Below are positions 52,410 through 60,649 of a stretch of 64,000 nt of DNA, in pieces. The stretch is from Rhodoferax sp. (GTDB lineage: Bacteria > Pseudomonadota > Gammaproteobacteria > Burkholderiales > Burkholderiaceae_C). The number at the start of each line of letters is the position of its first letter. The stretch's first letter is position 1. The stretch covers positions 372,001 through 436,000 of the forward strand of contig NZ_JAAFIX010000001.1 of the NCBI RefSeq assembly GCF_013297935.1. Reading direction: 5' to 3'. A program made the translations under genes and the position numbers. The notes under the pieces were generated by a model. The model saw nothing but the letters and a program-made list of their open reading frames with translations, made no database searches and was not told where the DNA came from.

Positions 52410-53717
52410 ATGACCACTCCCCTCACCCTGAATGATTGCCGTGCCCGCGATGCGGCCGACACCCTGCGCCCGCTGTGCGACCTGTTCGACATCCCCGAAG
52501 GCGTGATCTACCTCGACGGCAATTCCTTGGGTGTGATGCCCAAAACCGCCGCAGCCCGTGCGGCCGAAGTCGTCACTCAGGAGTGGGGCCAAGGCCTGAT
52601 CCGCTCCTGGAACACTGCGGGCTGGTTCAGCCTGCCGCAACGCCTGGGTAACCGCATTGCCCCGCTCATTGGTGCCGATGCTGATGAAGTGGTCGCTACC
52701 GACAGCACCTCCATCAACCTGTTCAAGGTGCTGTCTGCTGCCTTGTCGATCGCCGCGCAGGACGCGCCTGAGCGCAAGCTGATCGTGAGCGAGCGCAGCA
52801 ACTTCCCCACCGACCTCTACATCGCCGAAGGCCTGTGCAAAGAGCGCGGCTACACCCTGAAGCTGGTGGAGCCTGAAGAGATTGCTGCCGCACTCACTGC
52901 CGACGTGGCAGTGCTGATGCTCACCCACGTGAACTACCGCACCGGCGCCATGCACGACATGCCCGCCGTGACCGCTGCCGCCCACGCCGCTGGCGCCTTG
53001 ATGATTTGGGACCTGGCGCACAGCGCAGGCGCCGTACCGGTCACGCTCAAGGCCTCAGGCGCCGACTTCTCGGTAGGCTGCGGCTACAAGTACCTGAACG
53101 GCGGCCCTGGCGCGCCGGCCTTTGTGTGGGTGCACCCTAAGCACGCCGACCGCTTCTGGCAGCCCCTGGCCGGTTGGTGGGGCCACGCCGCACCCTTTGC
53201 CTTTACCCCCGATTACCAACCTGCCCCCGGCATCACCCGCTATCTGTGCGGCACCCAGCCCATCGTCAGCATGTCGCTCTTGGGCTGCGGCCTGGAAGGC
53301 TTTGAAGCAGCCGAGAAGCTGGGCGGCATGGCAGCCCTGCGTGCCAAATCACTGGCATTGACCGACCTGTTTATCCAGCTGGTGGAAGAGCGCTGCCAAG
53401 GCTATAGCCTCGGTTTGGCGACCCCGCGCGACCATGCCCAACGCGGCTCACAGGTCTGCCTGACGCGTGAGCACACCGCCGGCGGCGACTTGGGCTCTGG
53501 CGCCTTTGCCATCGTGCAGGCGCTGATCGCGCGTGGCGTGATTGGCGACTACCGGGCGGGGGATGGTGGCATCCATAAAGACATCTTGCGCTTTGGATTT
53601 ACGCCGCTGTACATCGGGTTTGAAGATGTGTGGAATGCGGTGGAACACTTGCGCCAAGTGCTGGAGAGTGGCGAGTGGAAGAAGCCTGAGTTCAACCGCA
53701 AGCATGCGGTGACCTGA
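52410..53717 (+). CDS. kynU: Kynureninase
   Basis: This PLP enzyme cleaves kynurenine to anthranilate and alanine. The 435-residue product has [60 protein letters not shown] and the PLP lysine region [20 protein letters not shown]. The length is normal. It lies upstream of kynA on the same strand with a 115-bp gap and is likely controlled by the divergent Lrp-type regulator. Confidence 0.96.
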   Translation: MTTPLTLNDCRARDAADTLRPLCDLFDIPEGVIYLDGNSLGVMPKTAAARAAEVVTQEWGQGLIRSWNTAGWFSLPQRLGNRIAPLIGADADEVVATDSTSINLFKVLSAALSIAAQDAPERKLIVSERSNFPTDLYIAEGLCKERGYTLKLVEPEEIAAALTADVAVLMLTHVNYRTGAMHDMPAVTAAAHAAGALMIWDLAHSAGAVPVTLKASGADFSVGCGYKYLNGGPGAPAFVWVHPKHADRFWQPLAGWWGHAAPFAFTPDYQPAPGITRYLCGTQPIVSMSLLGCGLEGFEAAEKLGGMAALRAKSLALTDLFIQLVEERCQGYSLGLATPRDHAQRGSQVCLTREHTAGGDLGSGAFAIVQALIARGVIGDYRAGDGGIHKDILRFGFTPLYIGFEDVWNAVEHLRQVLESGEWKKPEFNRKHAVT

Positions 53718-53832
53718 CATTGGTTTGCGCTTGCACGAGGCGGCCGGGCGGCACAGGCCGGGGCCTCATCAGACCCTTTGGGTCAGCAAATCGGCCCCAA
53801 CCTGCGCCACCCGTCCACCTCTTGAGTTGCTT

Positions 53833-54672
53833 ATGAACCCTACCGAAAAAATCGTCGCCGAAGAAAAGGCCCAGCTCGACTTCAGCAAGACCATGAGCTA
53901 TGGCGACTACCTGCAGATCGACACCATCTTGTCGGCGCAGCACCCGCTCTCGCCCACGCACGACGAGCTGCTCTTCATCATTCAGCACCAGACCAGCGAG
54001 CTGTGGATGAAGCTCATGTTGCACGAGCTCACCGCCGCTATTGCGCACATCGCGCAGGGCGACCTGCCCCCCGCTTTCAAGATGCTGGCGCGGGTAAGCA
54101 AAATCATGGAGCAGCTGGTACACGCCTGGGACGTGCTGGCCACCATGACACCGCCCGATTACACCGCCATGCGCCCCTACCTGGGCCAGAGCAGCGGGTT
54201 CCAGAGTTTTCAGTACCGCTGTATTGAGTTCTCATTGGGCAACAAAAACGCCGCCATGCTCAAGCCCCACACCCACGCGCCCGAGCGGCTGGCGCTGGTG
54301 CAAGCGGCGTATGAGGCGCCATCGCTCTACGACATTGCGCTGCAACTCATGGCCCGCCGTGGCATCGCCGTGCCCGCCAGCCACTTGGAGCGCGACTGGA
54401 CCCAGCCCTACGCCGCCAGCCCCGAGGTAGAAGCCGCCTGGCTGCAGGTCTACCGCGACCCCAAGGCGCACTGGGACCTGTACCAACTGGCCGAGGAGCT
54501 CACCGACCTGGAAGACGCATTCCGCCTCTGGCGCTTCCGCCACGTGACCACCGTGGAGCGCGTCATCGGCTTCAAGCGCGGCACCGGTGGCACCGGCGGC
54601 GTGAGCTACTTGCGCAAGATGCTGGACGTAGTGCTGTTCCCGGAAATCTGGACGCTGCGTACGGCGCTGTAA
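53833..54672 (+). CDS. kynA: Tryptophan 2,3-dioxygenase
   Basis: This heme enzyme opens the tryptophan indole ring to N-formylkynurenine, the first step of tryptophan breakdown. The 279-residue product has [57 protein letters not shown] and the C-terminal [15 protein letters not shown]. The ATG at 53833 gives the usual length; the frame is open further upstream but that sequence is not family-like. With kynU it supplies two of the three steps to anthranilate; kynB (formamidase) is not in this window. Confidence 0.96.
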   Translation: MNPTEKIVAEEKAQLDFSKTMSYGDYLQIDTILSAQHPLSPTHDELLFIIQHQTSELWMKLMLHELTAAIAHIAQGDLPPAFKMLARVSKIMEQLVHAWDVLATMTPPDYTAMRPYLGQSSGFQSFQYRCIEFSLGNKNAAMLKPHTHAPERLALVQAAYEAPSLYDIALQLMARRGIAVPASHLERDWTQPYAASPEVEAAWLQVYRDPKAHWDLYQLAEELTDLEDAFRLWRFRHVTTVERVIGFKRGTGGTGGVSYLRKMLDVVLFPEIWTLRTAL

Positions 54673-54684
54673 TTCAAGCCATTT

Positions 54685-54736
54685 AGGCCCCTAGCCCTCG
54701 TAGAATATGCGCAATACGCTATATATTTCATAGCAA
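54685..54736 (-). repeat. Dispersed ~50-bp repeat copy (well conserved)
   Basis: On the minus strand it has TTGCTATGAAATATATAGC, GTATTGCGCATATTC and GAGGGCTAGGGGCCT. It lies between kynA and the convergent acetyl-CoA hydrolase gene. Confidence 0.85.
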
Positions 54737-54802
54737 ATAAATAGGCACGCCGCCTATCAACATCACGCCACGTGGGCAGCGTGGGTCTTAGTCAGCGGGG
54801 CC

Positions 54803-56098
54803 TTACAGAATCTTGAGTTGCTTGGCCTGCGCGGTGAGCTCGTCGCGAAACTTGGGGTGTGCAATGGCGATGAGCGCTTGCGTGCGCTGCTTCATGGACT
54901 TGCCGCGCAGCTGGGCCACGCCGTATTCGGTGACCACGTAGTTGATGTCGTTCTTGCTGGTGGTGACATGGGTGCACGGCGACAGCGAGGGCACGATGCG
55001 AGAGATGGTGTCCCCCTTGGCGGTGGACGGCAGCACGATGAAGGCCTTACCGCCCTTGGAGCGGTTGGCTGCGCGCACAAAGTCTGATTGACCGCCGGTG
55101 CCGGAATACGGCGCGTGGCCCAGGCTCTCGGAACCGCACTGGCCCAAAAAGTCGATCTGCAAGGTGGCGTTGATGGCCACCAGGTTGTCGTTCAGGCCGG
55201 CAACTTCCGGCGCGTTGGTGAACTCCACCGGGTGCATCTCCAGCCCCGGGTTGCGGTGCATAAAGCGGTAGAGCTTGGCCGAACCCAGCCCGAAAGTGGC
55301 CACCATTTTTCCGGGCATGAAGTTCTTGCGCCGGTTGGTCACGGCGCCCGCCTCCACCAGCGTCAAGATGCCATCGCCGATCATCTCGGTGTGGATGCCC
55401 AGGTCCTTTTTGCCGGTGAGCTGCATGACCACCGCATCGGGAATGCCGCCGTAGCCGATCTGCAGCGTGGAGCCATCGTCAATCAAGTCCGCCACATATT
55501 TGCCGATGGCCTGCTGCACCGGCCCGATGGTGGGCAGGCCCACTTCGAGTACCGGCGCATCGCTCTCCACCAGCGCCGCCACTTGCGAGATGTGCACATG
55601 GCAATTACCAAAGGCAAAGGGCACGTTGGGGTTGACCTCCAGCACCACGGCGCGTGCTTTTTTGACGGCCGCCATGGTGTAGTCCGCACCCAGGCTCAGG
55701 GCAAAGTAGCCGTGCTCGTCCATGGGGGACGCCATGGCAAACACCACGTCGGCGGCCATTTGCCCGCGCTCGATTTGCGCCGGAATTTCCGAGAAGTAGT
55801 TGGGGATGAAATCAATCCACCCCTCCTGCCCGCCGGCCCGTGTGGCGCCGCCAAAAAAGAAGGCGACGTGGCGCACATGCTCGGTGGTGGCGGGGTCGAT
55901 GTAGCCGTACTTGCGCATGGCCAGAATCTGGCAGACCTTCACATCGCGAAAACTGCGCCGCTGCTCGGAGAGCGCGGTCAGCAAACTGGGCGGCTCACCC
56001 ACGCCCGTGGGCACGATGATGGTGTCGCCATCGCGGACCTGCCGGATGGCCTCGGCGGCGGACATGCGTTTGTGTTGGTAAGACTGTGGGTGCGTCAT
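54803..56098 (-). CDS. Acetyl-CoA hydrolase/CoA-transferase family protein
   Basis: The 431-residue protein belongs to the family of acetyl-CoA hydrolases and butyrate/succinate:acetate CoA-transferases. Conserved blocks are HKRMSAAEAIRQVRDGDTII, VPTGVGEPPSLLTAL, GDGILTLVEAGAVTNRRKNF, the region QIDFLGQCGSESLG, GTGGQSDFVRAANRSKGGKA and VVTEYGVAQLRGKS. The Glu in HTEMIGDG could be the CoA-accepting residue, but I did not align it. I chose the ATG at 56098 over a longer upstream frame. Specificity cannot be told from the sequence. Confidence 0.9.
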   Translation of the reverse strand: MTHPQSYQHKRMSAAEAIRQVRDGDTIIVPTGVGEPPSLLTALSEQRRSFRDVKVCQILAMRKYGYIDPATTEHVRHVAFFFGGATRAGGQEGWIDFIPNYFSEIPAQIERGQMAADVVFAMASPMDEHGYFALSLGADYTMAAVKKARAVVLEVNPNVPFAFGNCHVHISQVAALVESDAPVLEVGLPTIGPVQQAIGKYVADLIDDGSTLQIGYGGIPDAVVMQLTGKKDLGIHTEMIGDGILTLVEAGAVTNRRKNFMPGKMVATFGLGSAKLYRFMHRNPGLEMHPVEFTNAPEVAGLNDNLVAINATLQIDFLGQCGSESLGHAPYSGTGGQSDFVRAANRSKGGKAFIVLPSTAKGDTISRIVPSLSPCTHVTTSKNDINYVVTEYGVAQLRGKSMKQRTQALIAIAHPKFRDELTAQAKQLKIL

Positions 56099-56205
56099 GA
56101 GGGGCCTGCGAATGAGATGAGTTTTCCGAATGAACCCATTCTTAGCCCTCTTACTGACACGGTGCTTGCCCATGTCGCCACGCAAGCCATTGGGAAGCCA
56201 AACAG

Positions 56206-56258
56206 GCCAATAACGCTCGCAGAATGTGCGCGAGCAGCTTCTTATTTGATAGCAATCA
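56206..56258 (-). repeat. Dispersed ~50-bp repeat overlapping the PhyH gene 3' end
   Basis: On the minus strand it has TTGCTATCAAATAAGAAGC, TGCTCGCGCACATTC and GCGTTATTGGCC. It supplies the last residues (AIK) and the stop codon of the PhyH-like gene. Confidence 0.75.
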
Positions 56259-57051
56259 AGGGGAATAGCGGGTCGTCCATCACCGCCCCATCGGGCAAGC
56301 GATCCGCCAGCCCCGCAAACGGGGGCGAGGTGCGCCAACTGCGCACCGCGTGGCGCGCGTCGTCGCCCAGGTAGCGGGCCGAAAACACGCGCCTCCGAGT
56401 GCCCGGCCCGACCCCGCTGCTGGCGTGCAAGGCCAGCATGTGAAAAGCCACCGCGTCGCCTGGCTGTAGGGCCCAGCCCAGTTGCTCAAACTGACCGGGG
56501 TTCGCGTCAATGGCGGGCAGCTCGGCCAATGTGCCCTCAGGGAACCATTTGGCCTGTTGGTCGCGGAAGGTGCGCGGCACGTACCAAGTTCCGGCGTGCG
56601 AGCCGGCCACAAAGCGCAGCGTGCTCTCCAGCGGCACCGGGTCCACCGGAATCCAGAAGCTCACGTTTTGCCGCCCGCTCACGTTGTAGTAGGGCTGGTC
56701 CTGGTGCCAGGGCGTGGGCTGGCGCGTGCCGGGTTCTTTGACCAGCAGGTGGTCGTGGTAGATGCGCACGCTGTCACTTTGCATGAGCTGCGCTGCCACC
56801 TGTGGCAAGGCGCTGTGCTGCATGACTGCCGCGTAGTCGGGGTTGTGCAGCCAAGTGCAAAAGTCTTCTACAAATTTGCCGGGGTCGTCCGGCTGGCTGG
56901 CGACCAGCGCCAGCGGGCTCAGGTGGGCCAGGTTGTGCTCAATGCCGCGCTCCAACTGCGCCACCTCGGCGGGGGTGAGTACCCCGCGCAGCACAACAGC
57001 GCCATGCTGTGCGAAATGTTGAACTGTGTCGGGTGGTAGGGTGTAAGGCAT
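56242..57051 (-). CDS. Phytanoyl-CoA dioxygenase (PhyH) family protein
   Basis: The 269-residue Fe(II)/2-oxoglutarate-dependent oxygenase has the metal-binding HxD in PTPWHQDQPYYNVSGRQNVS, the distal His probably in AFHMLALHASSG, and an Arg in GTRRRVFSARYLGDD that could bind 2-oxoglutarate. The substrate of bacterial members is diverse. I chose the ATG at 57051 over a TTG 15 bp upstream. Its last codons come from a dispersed-repeat copy, so the C-terminus may have been changed by insertion. Confidence 0.9.
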   Translation of the reverse strand: MPYTLPPDTVQHFAQHGAVVLRGVLTPAEVAQLERGIEHNLAHLSPLALVASQPDDPGKFVEDFCTWLHNPDYAAVMQHSALPQVAAQLMQSDSVRIYHDHLLVKEPGTRQPTPWHQDQPYYNVSGRQNVSFWIPVDPVPLESTLRFVAGSHAGTWYVPRTFRDQQAKWFPEGTLAELPAIDANPGQFEQLGWALQPGDAVAFHMLALHASSGVGPGTRRRVFSARYLGDDARHAVRSWRTSPPFAGLADRLPDGAVMDDPLFPLIAIK

Positions 57052-57151
57052 GGCGTGCAGAGGCAAAAAGGAATGGAAAACAGTTTATCTGCCACCCGCC
57101 GTCGCCAGACCACCTTAACGGCAGTTAGACTGGAACAAAGGAAACACAACT

Positions 57152-57319
57152 ATGGCAGGCGTATTCGGTAAAGACCCCAACATGAAACGAAAAGGAAGCA
57201 AGGAGGAGCTCGACCGCATCATGGGCGAGCGAGCCCGCAACAAGGAGGCCGCAGCCGCTATCTTCAAGCGCAAAAAGCCCGCCGCGGCGCCACAGTCTAA
57301 GGAGCCAGCAAAACCCTAG
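57152..57319 (+). CDS. Small basic hypothetical protein
   Basis: A 55-residue product (starting MAGVFGKDPNMKRKGSKEEL) is preceded by AAAGGAAA about 8 bases before the ATG at 57152, so it is likely translated. It is highly charged and Lys/Ala-rich at the end (KRKKPAAAPQSKEPAKP), with no membrane segment. It belongs to no family I can name. It sits 50 bp upstream of another small gene. Confidence 0.6.
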   Translation: MAGVFGKDPNMKRKGSKEELDRIMGERARNKEAAAAIFKRKKPAAAPQSKEPAKP

Positions 57320-57369
57320 GCATCCAGCGACCTGCTGCGCTACCCGCAACCAACAAAAGACTCTGAGGC

Positions 57370-57600
57370 ATGGACTTCGTACCTGTCGCATTCATCGTAT
57401 TCAAGGTCTTGGTGTTCGGGGCCGCCATGTTCTTTGCCGTCAAGTGGCACTACGACCAAGGCAAGCACACAAAGGCGCCACGCGCGGTATTACGCACTGG
57501 TGTTGCTTTGGCAGCAGTGTTTATAGCGGCTGCCGCAGGCCTGGTGTTTGCAACCTTTGCCTTTGCCCGATGGATGGGTTTGGACATGAACCTACCGTGA
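57370..57600 (+). CDS. Small two-helix membrane protein
   Basis: The 76-residue product has two predicted membrane helices (FIVFKVLVFGAAMFFAV and VALAAVFIAAAAGLVFATFA) with a short basic loop (KWHYDQGKHTKAPRAVLR). A TGAGG motif precedes the ATG. No domain is recognisable. It may form an operon with the small basic protein 50 bp upstream. Confidence 0.65.
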   Translation: MDFVPVAFIVFKVLVFGAAMFFAVKWHYDQGKHTKAPRAVLRTGVALAAVFIAAAAGLVFATFAFARWMGLDMNLP

Positions 57601-57631
57601 TGGGCGTGCGCCGCAGTTTTTAAAAAAATAC

Positions 57632-57682
57632 GCTTGTAGCCCACGAATTCATTGCGCAACTAGCTATATTTTTTATAGCAAT
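57632..57682 (-). repeat. Dispersed ~50-bp repeat copy (well conserved)
   Basis: The minus strand has TTGCTATAAAAAATATAGC, TAGTTGCGCAATG and GTGGGCTACAAGC. It lies between convergent genes. Confidence 0.8.
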
Positions 57683-57707
57683 TCGAGCTCCCCCCTGCAA
57701 ACGATCT

Positions 57708-59366
57708 CTAGACCTCGTCGCGGTCCCGGCTCCAGATAGCGCCAAATGCCTTCAACTTATCCCACGGGCCCAGCCGCTCTTCAGACAGCACGTCGAGAAA
57801 ATCCGACAAGCGTTTGGACTTGGCCATGGTGTAGACAGTAAGCGCGAGGGTCACTGCAAACACCACCACAAACACCAACACCTTGTGGGACAAAGGCGCG
57901 TCGGCCTCGGCCAGCAGGTTCATGCCCAAAAAGCCGGTGGTGATGGTGCCTATCAGACCCAAGATGGTGACCACGGTCAGACGCACCACGGTGTTGGCCT
58001 GGCGGCGCAAGCTGTCTGTCTCCAGGTAGTTGTTCATGTCGGCAATGCGCTCTTTAACTTCGGCATAGAGCGGGTCCACGCCCAGGTGCTGGGCGCACTT
58101 GGCAAACAGTGCGCGGGTCTGCGCCTGCTCCGAAATTTCGTGAAACCAGTAGCGGTGGGTAAAGCGCAAAAAGCTGGCAAAGCTGCTGCGAATGCTGCGC
58201 TTGAACGCGCGCACGCTGGCCGGGTCGCTGATGTTGAGGTTGCGCAGTGTTTCGGCCAGCCGGTCCGAGAACATGAGCAGCGCCGCCTTTTGAAAGTGCG
58301 CAATCAAAAACAGCAAAAAGTGCTGGTGCCGGAACTGGGCCAACACACCCCGGTCGCGGCACGAAAAAAACTGGCTGCTGGCATCGCCCACCACCACCAG
58401 CGAGTGGCCGGTGCACAGGTAGCGGGTGTAGGGCGCGGCGCCGCCGGGCGTCCAAAACCGGTCGTAGCAATAGCGGACTTCGAAGTCGCTCAAGTGGTCG
58501 TCTGCAAACGGCAGCGCGGCTTCGCCATCAACACTGCCCGCGCCGGTCACCAAGCCGAGGCGCACAAAGTCGCTGCGACTCAGGGTTTGGGGCTCGTCGA
58601 CTGCCAGGTAGGCCAGCAGGGGCATGCGGTAGTACTCAATCTGCCGGTAGCGCAGCGGGCCCACTTGCTCAGAGTGGTCGCTCACCAGCGGCTGCAGCAG
58701 CCAATCCCAGTGGGCGGCAATGCGGGGCGCGCGGTGGCGGGCCACGTGCGACATAAACAGCTCGGGCTGCCCCGCGTCCGACTGGGCCAGCACCTGCCCT
58801 TGCGCGCCCAGCCACTCAGCCTGATGCAAGCAGTGCTGGGCTTGCCCTTGTGCGTCCCAGCCCGAGGGGTAGCCACGGCCAAAGCGGTAGAGCAACTCTT
58901 GCGCATGGGTGAGCGGCAGGTGGTTGCCCGCCACCTCCAAATTGAGCAGCACCAGGTCCAGGTCTAAAAAGAAATACAGGTCCACATGCACCACGCTCAG
59001 GGTGATGGGCTCCATGCCCGGCCGCAACACCACGCGCACCGCGCTGACATCGTGCCGGCGAAACACCCGCATGGGCGAGCCGTGCACCTGCCCGCCACCG
59101 TTCACATGGCCCTCGCCATACAAAAAGCGCTGCACATAGGGCAGAAAGGTCACGAACTCGTTGTAGTGCCGCTCGTGAAAATTGCAGGCCTCACCAGTGT
59201 ATTCATCCACCACCTCGCGCCAGGGCGTGGCATCGCCCATGGCGGACAGCACCTCCCAGGGCTTGGCGTGCCGGGCCTCTGCGCCGCGCACCGGCATGAG
59301 CCGCAAGGGCCACAACAAAATCTGGCCGAGGTGGCGTACGCAGTGGGGGGCTTCAGGCGTGTGCAT
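57708..59366 (-). CDS. CorA-like divalent cation transporter domain protein
   Basis: The 552-residue protein ends like CorA Mg2+/Co2+ channels: a first helix VVRLTVVTILGLIGTITTGF, the signature GMN in TGFLGMNLLAEAD and a second helix KVLVFVVVFAVTLALTVYTM. The N-terminal soluble part, about 430 residues, is much longer than in CorA (about 240) and has an unusual opening (CVRHLGQILLWPLRLMP). It is therefore a divergent member, and transport of Mg2+ is not proven. I chose the ATG at 59366; a GTG 30 bp upstream is in frame. Confidence 0.85.
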   Translation of the reverse strand: MHTPEAPHCVRHLGQILLWPLRLMPVRGAEARHAKPWEVLSAMGDATPWREVVDEYTGEACNFHERHYNEFVTFLPYVQRFLYGEGHVNGGGQVHGSPMRVFRRHDVSAVRVVLRPGMEPITLSVVHVDLYFFLDLDLVLLNLEVAGNHLPLTHAQELLYRFGRGYPSGWDAQGQAQHCLHQAEWLGAQGQVLAQSDAGQPELFMSHVARHRAPRIAAHWDWLLQPLVSDHSEQVGPLRYRQIEYYRMPLLAYLAVDEPQTLSRSDFVRLGLVTGAGSVDGEAALPFADDHLSDFEVRYCYDRFWTPGGAAPYTRYLCTGHSLVVVGDASSQFFSCRDRGVLAQFRHQHFLLFLIAHFQKAALLMFSDRLAETLRNLNISDPASVRAFKRSIRSSFASFLRFTHRYWFHEISEQAQTRALFAKCAQHLGVDPLYAEVKERIADMNNYLETDSLRRQANTVVRLTVVTILGLIGTITTGFLGMNLLAEADAPLSHKVLVFVVVFAVTLALTVYTMAKSKRLSDFLDVLSEERLGPWDKLKAFGAIWSRDRDEV

Positions 59367-59415
59367 GGCAGCCAGTATGGCACCGGCCTGCGGCACAGGA
59401 CTAAGGGATTAACCG

Positions 59416-59664
59416 ATGGCCGTACGGATCGATAGCACGGACCGCATCACCCTGGGCGATGTGTACCAGTCGCTGGGCGCGTCGCCTTTGGTGTCGCTGG
59501 GCTTTAGAGAAGACAACCCGAACTGCCTGGTGGCCCAAGCGGTGAACGACGCACTGGCCGGCACCGCCCAAGAGGCCGGGGCCCTGCTGCTCACGCTCTT
59601 TGCGCCGTCACTCTTGCCGCGCTCTCTGCCGACTTTCACCGCCGCATGGCGCAACACCCTTTAG
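59416..59664 (+). pseudogene. C-terminal remnant of an Rrf2-family regulator
   Basis: The short product has ITLGDVYQSLGASPLVSLGF and REDNPNCLVAQAVNDALAGT, which match the C-terminal half of Rrf2-type repressors (ITLxDVYRAV, NPxCPVG). The N-terminal winged helix that should precede it is absent; that DNA is the CorA-like gene on the other strand. Near 59605 the frame shifts: reading one base earlier gives VTLAALSADFHRRMAQHPLG, the expected Rrf2 end, which would run into the next gene's start. So the gene is truncated and frameshifted. The pair Rrf2 plus thioredoxin-reductase-like flavoprotein is a common arrangement. Confidence 0.75.
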
Positions 59665-59676
59665 GAAACCACACCC

Positions 59677-60573
59677 ATGATGCACATTGACTTTGCCGTG
59701 ATCGGCGGCAGCTACGCCGGCATGGCCGCCGCCCTGCAACTAGCCCGCGCGCGCCGCCAGGTGCTGGTGGTAGACGCCGGCCAGCGGCGCAACCGCTTTG
59801 TAGACGCCGCGGGCGAAACATCGCACGGCTTCTTGAGCCAAGACGGCCGCGCCCCGGCCGAGATTGCCGCCGACGCCCGCGAACAGCTCATGAACTACCC
59901 CAGCGTGGAGTGGATGCACGGCAGCGCCAGTGATGCGCGCGTGGCCGCCGACGGCCGCCTGGAAATCAAAGTGGGCAGCGAGACCATTAGCGCAGGCCGC
60001 CTGATCCTGGCCACCGGCGTGCGCGATGAGTTGCCGCCCGTACCCGGCCTGGCCGAGCGCTGGGGCCGCAGCGTTTTTCACTGCCCGTATTGCCACGGCT
60101 ACGAGATGAACGCAGGCCCCATCGGCATCATTGCTGCGTCACCCCTGGCGCTGCACCACGCCCTCATGCTGCCGGACTGGGGCAGCCCCACCCTCTTCTT
60201 GAACGGCGCCTACACGCCCACGGAGGAAGAGCTGGCCAGCATCGCCCGACGCGGCACGCAGATAGAGCCCGCGCTGATTGCGCGCATCGACGGTGTGGCC
60301 GACGTGGTGCTGCAAGACGGTCGCACCATGAGATTTAACGGATTGTTTACCCAGCCACACACGGTATTGACGAGCCCCATTGCCGAGCAACTGGGCTGCG
60401 CGCTGGAGGATGGCCCCATGGGCCGGTTCATCAAGGTAGATGACTTCAAAGCCACCAGCGTGCCGAATGTGTTTGCGTGTGGGGATGCGGCGCGGGCGGC
60501 GGGCAATGTGACGCTAGCCGTGGCGGATGGGGCGATGGCGGGGTTTGGGGCGCATCGGGGGTCGATGGGATAA
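59677..60573 (+). CDS. NAD(P)/FAD-dependent oxidoreductase, thioredoxin reductase-like
   Basis: The 298-residue flavoprotein has an N-terminal FAD Rossmann motif (FAVIGGSYAGMAAALQLARA), the second FAD motif NVFACGDAARAAGNVTLAVA and a Cys pair in FHCPYCHGYEM at the place of the thioredoxin reductase CxxC. The NADPH-binding GxGxxA is degenerate (GIIAASPLALHHALML), so its electron donor is unclear. It was probably regulated by the Rrf2-type gene now broken 12 bp upstream. Confidence 0.9.
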   Translation: MMHIDFAVIGGSYAGMAAALQLARARRQVLVVDAGQRRNRFVDAAGETSHGFLSQDGRAPAEIAADAREQLMNYPSVEWMHGSASDARVAADGRLEIKVGSETISAGRLILATGVRDELPPVPGLAERWGRSVFHCPYCHGYEMNAGPIGIIAASPLALHHALMLPDWGSPTLFLNGAYTPTEEELASIARRGTQIEPALIARIDGVADVVLQDGRTMRFNGLFTQPHTVLTSPIAEQLGCALEDGPMGRFIKVDDFKATSVPNVFACGDAARAAGNVTLAVADGAMAGFGAHRGSMG

Positions 60574-60649
60574 GAAGGTTGGAACTATCTAATGCCTCGC
60601 TACTCCCGCAGAGGATTCATCAGCGACGTGAGGGAGGACCGAGGCAAAC

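Noticed and set aside
56246..56259. TTGAT-AGCA-ATCAA match to the FNR box consensus
   Set aside because: It lies in the 3' end of the PhyH coding sequence and is part of a dispersed-repeat copy, not a promoter.
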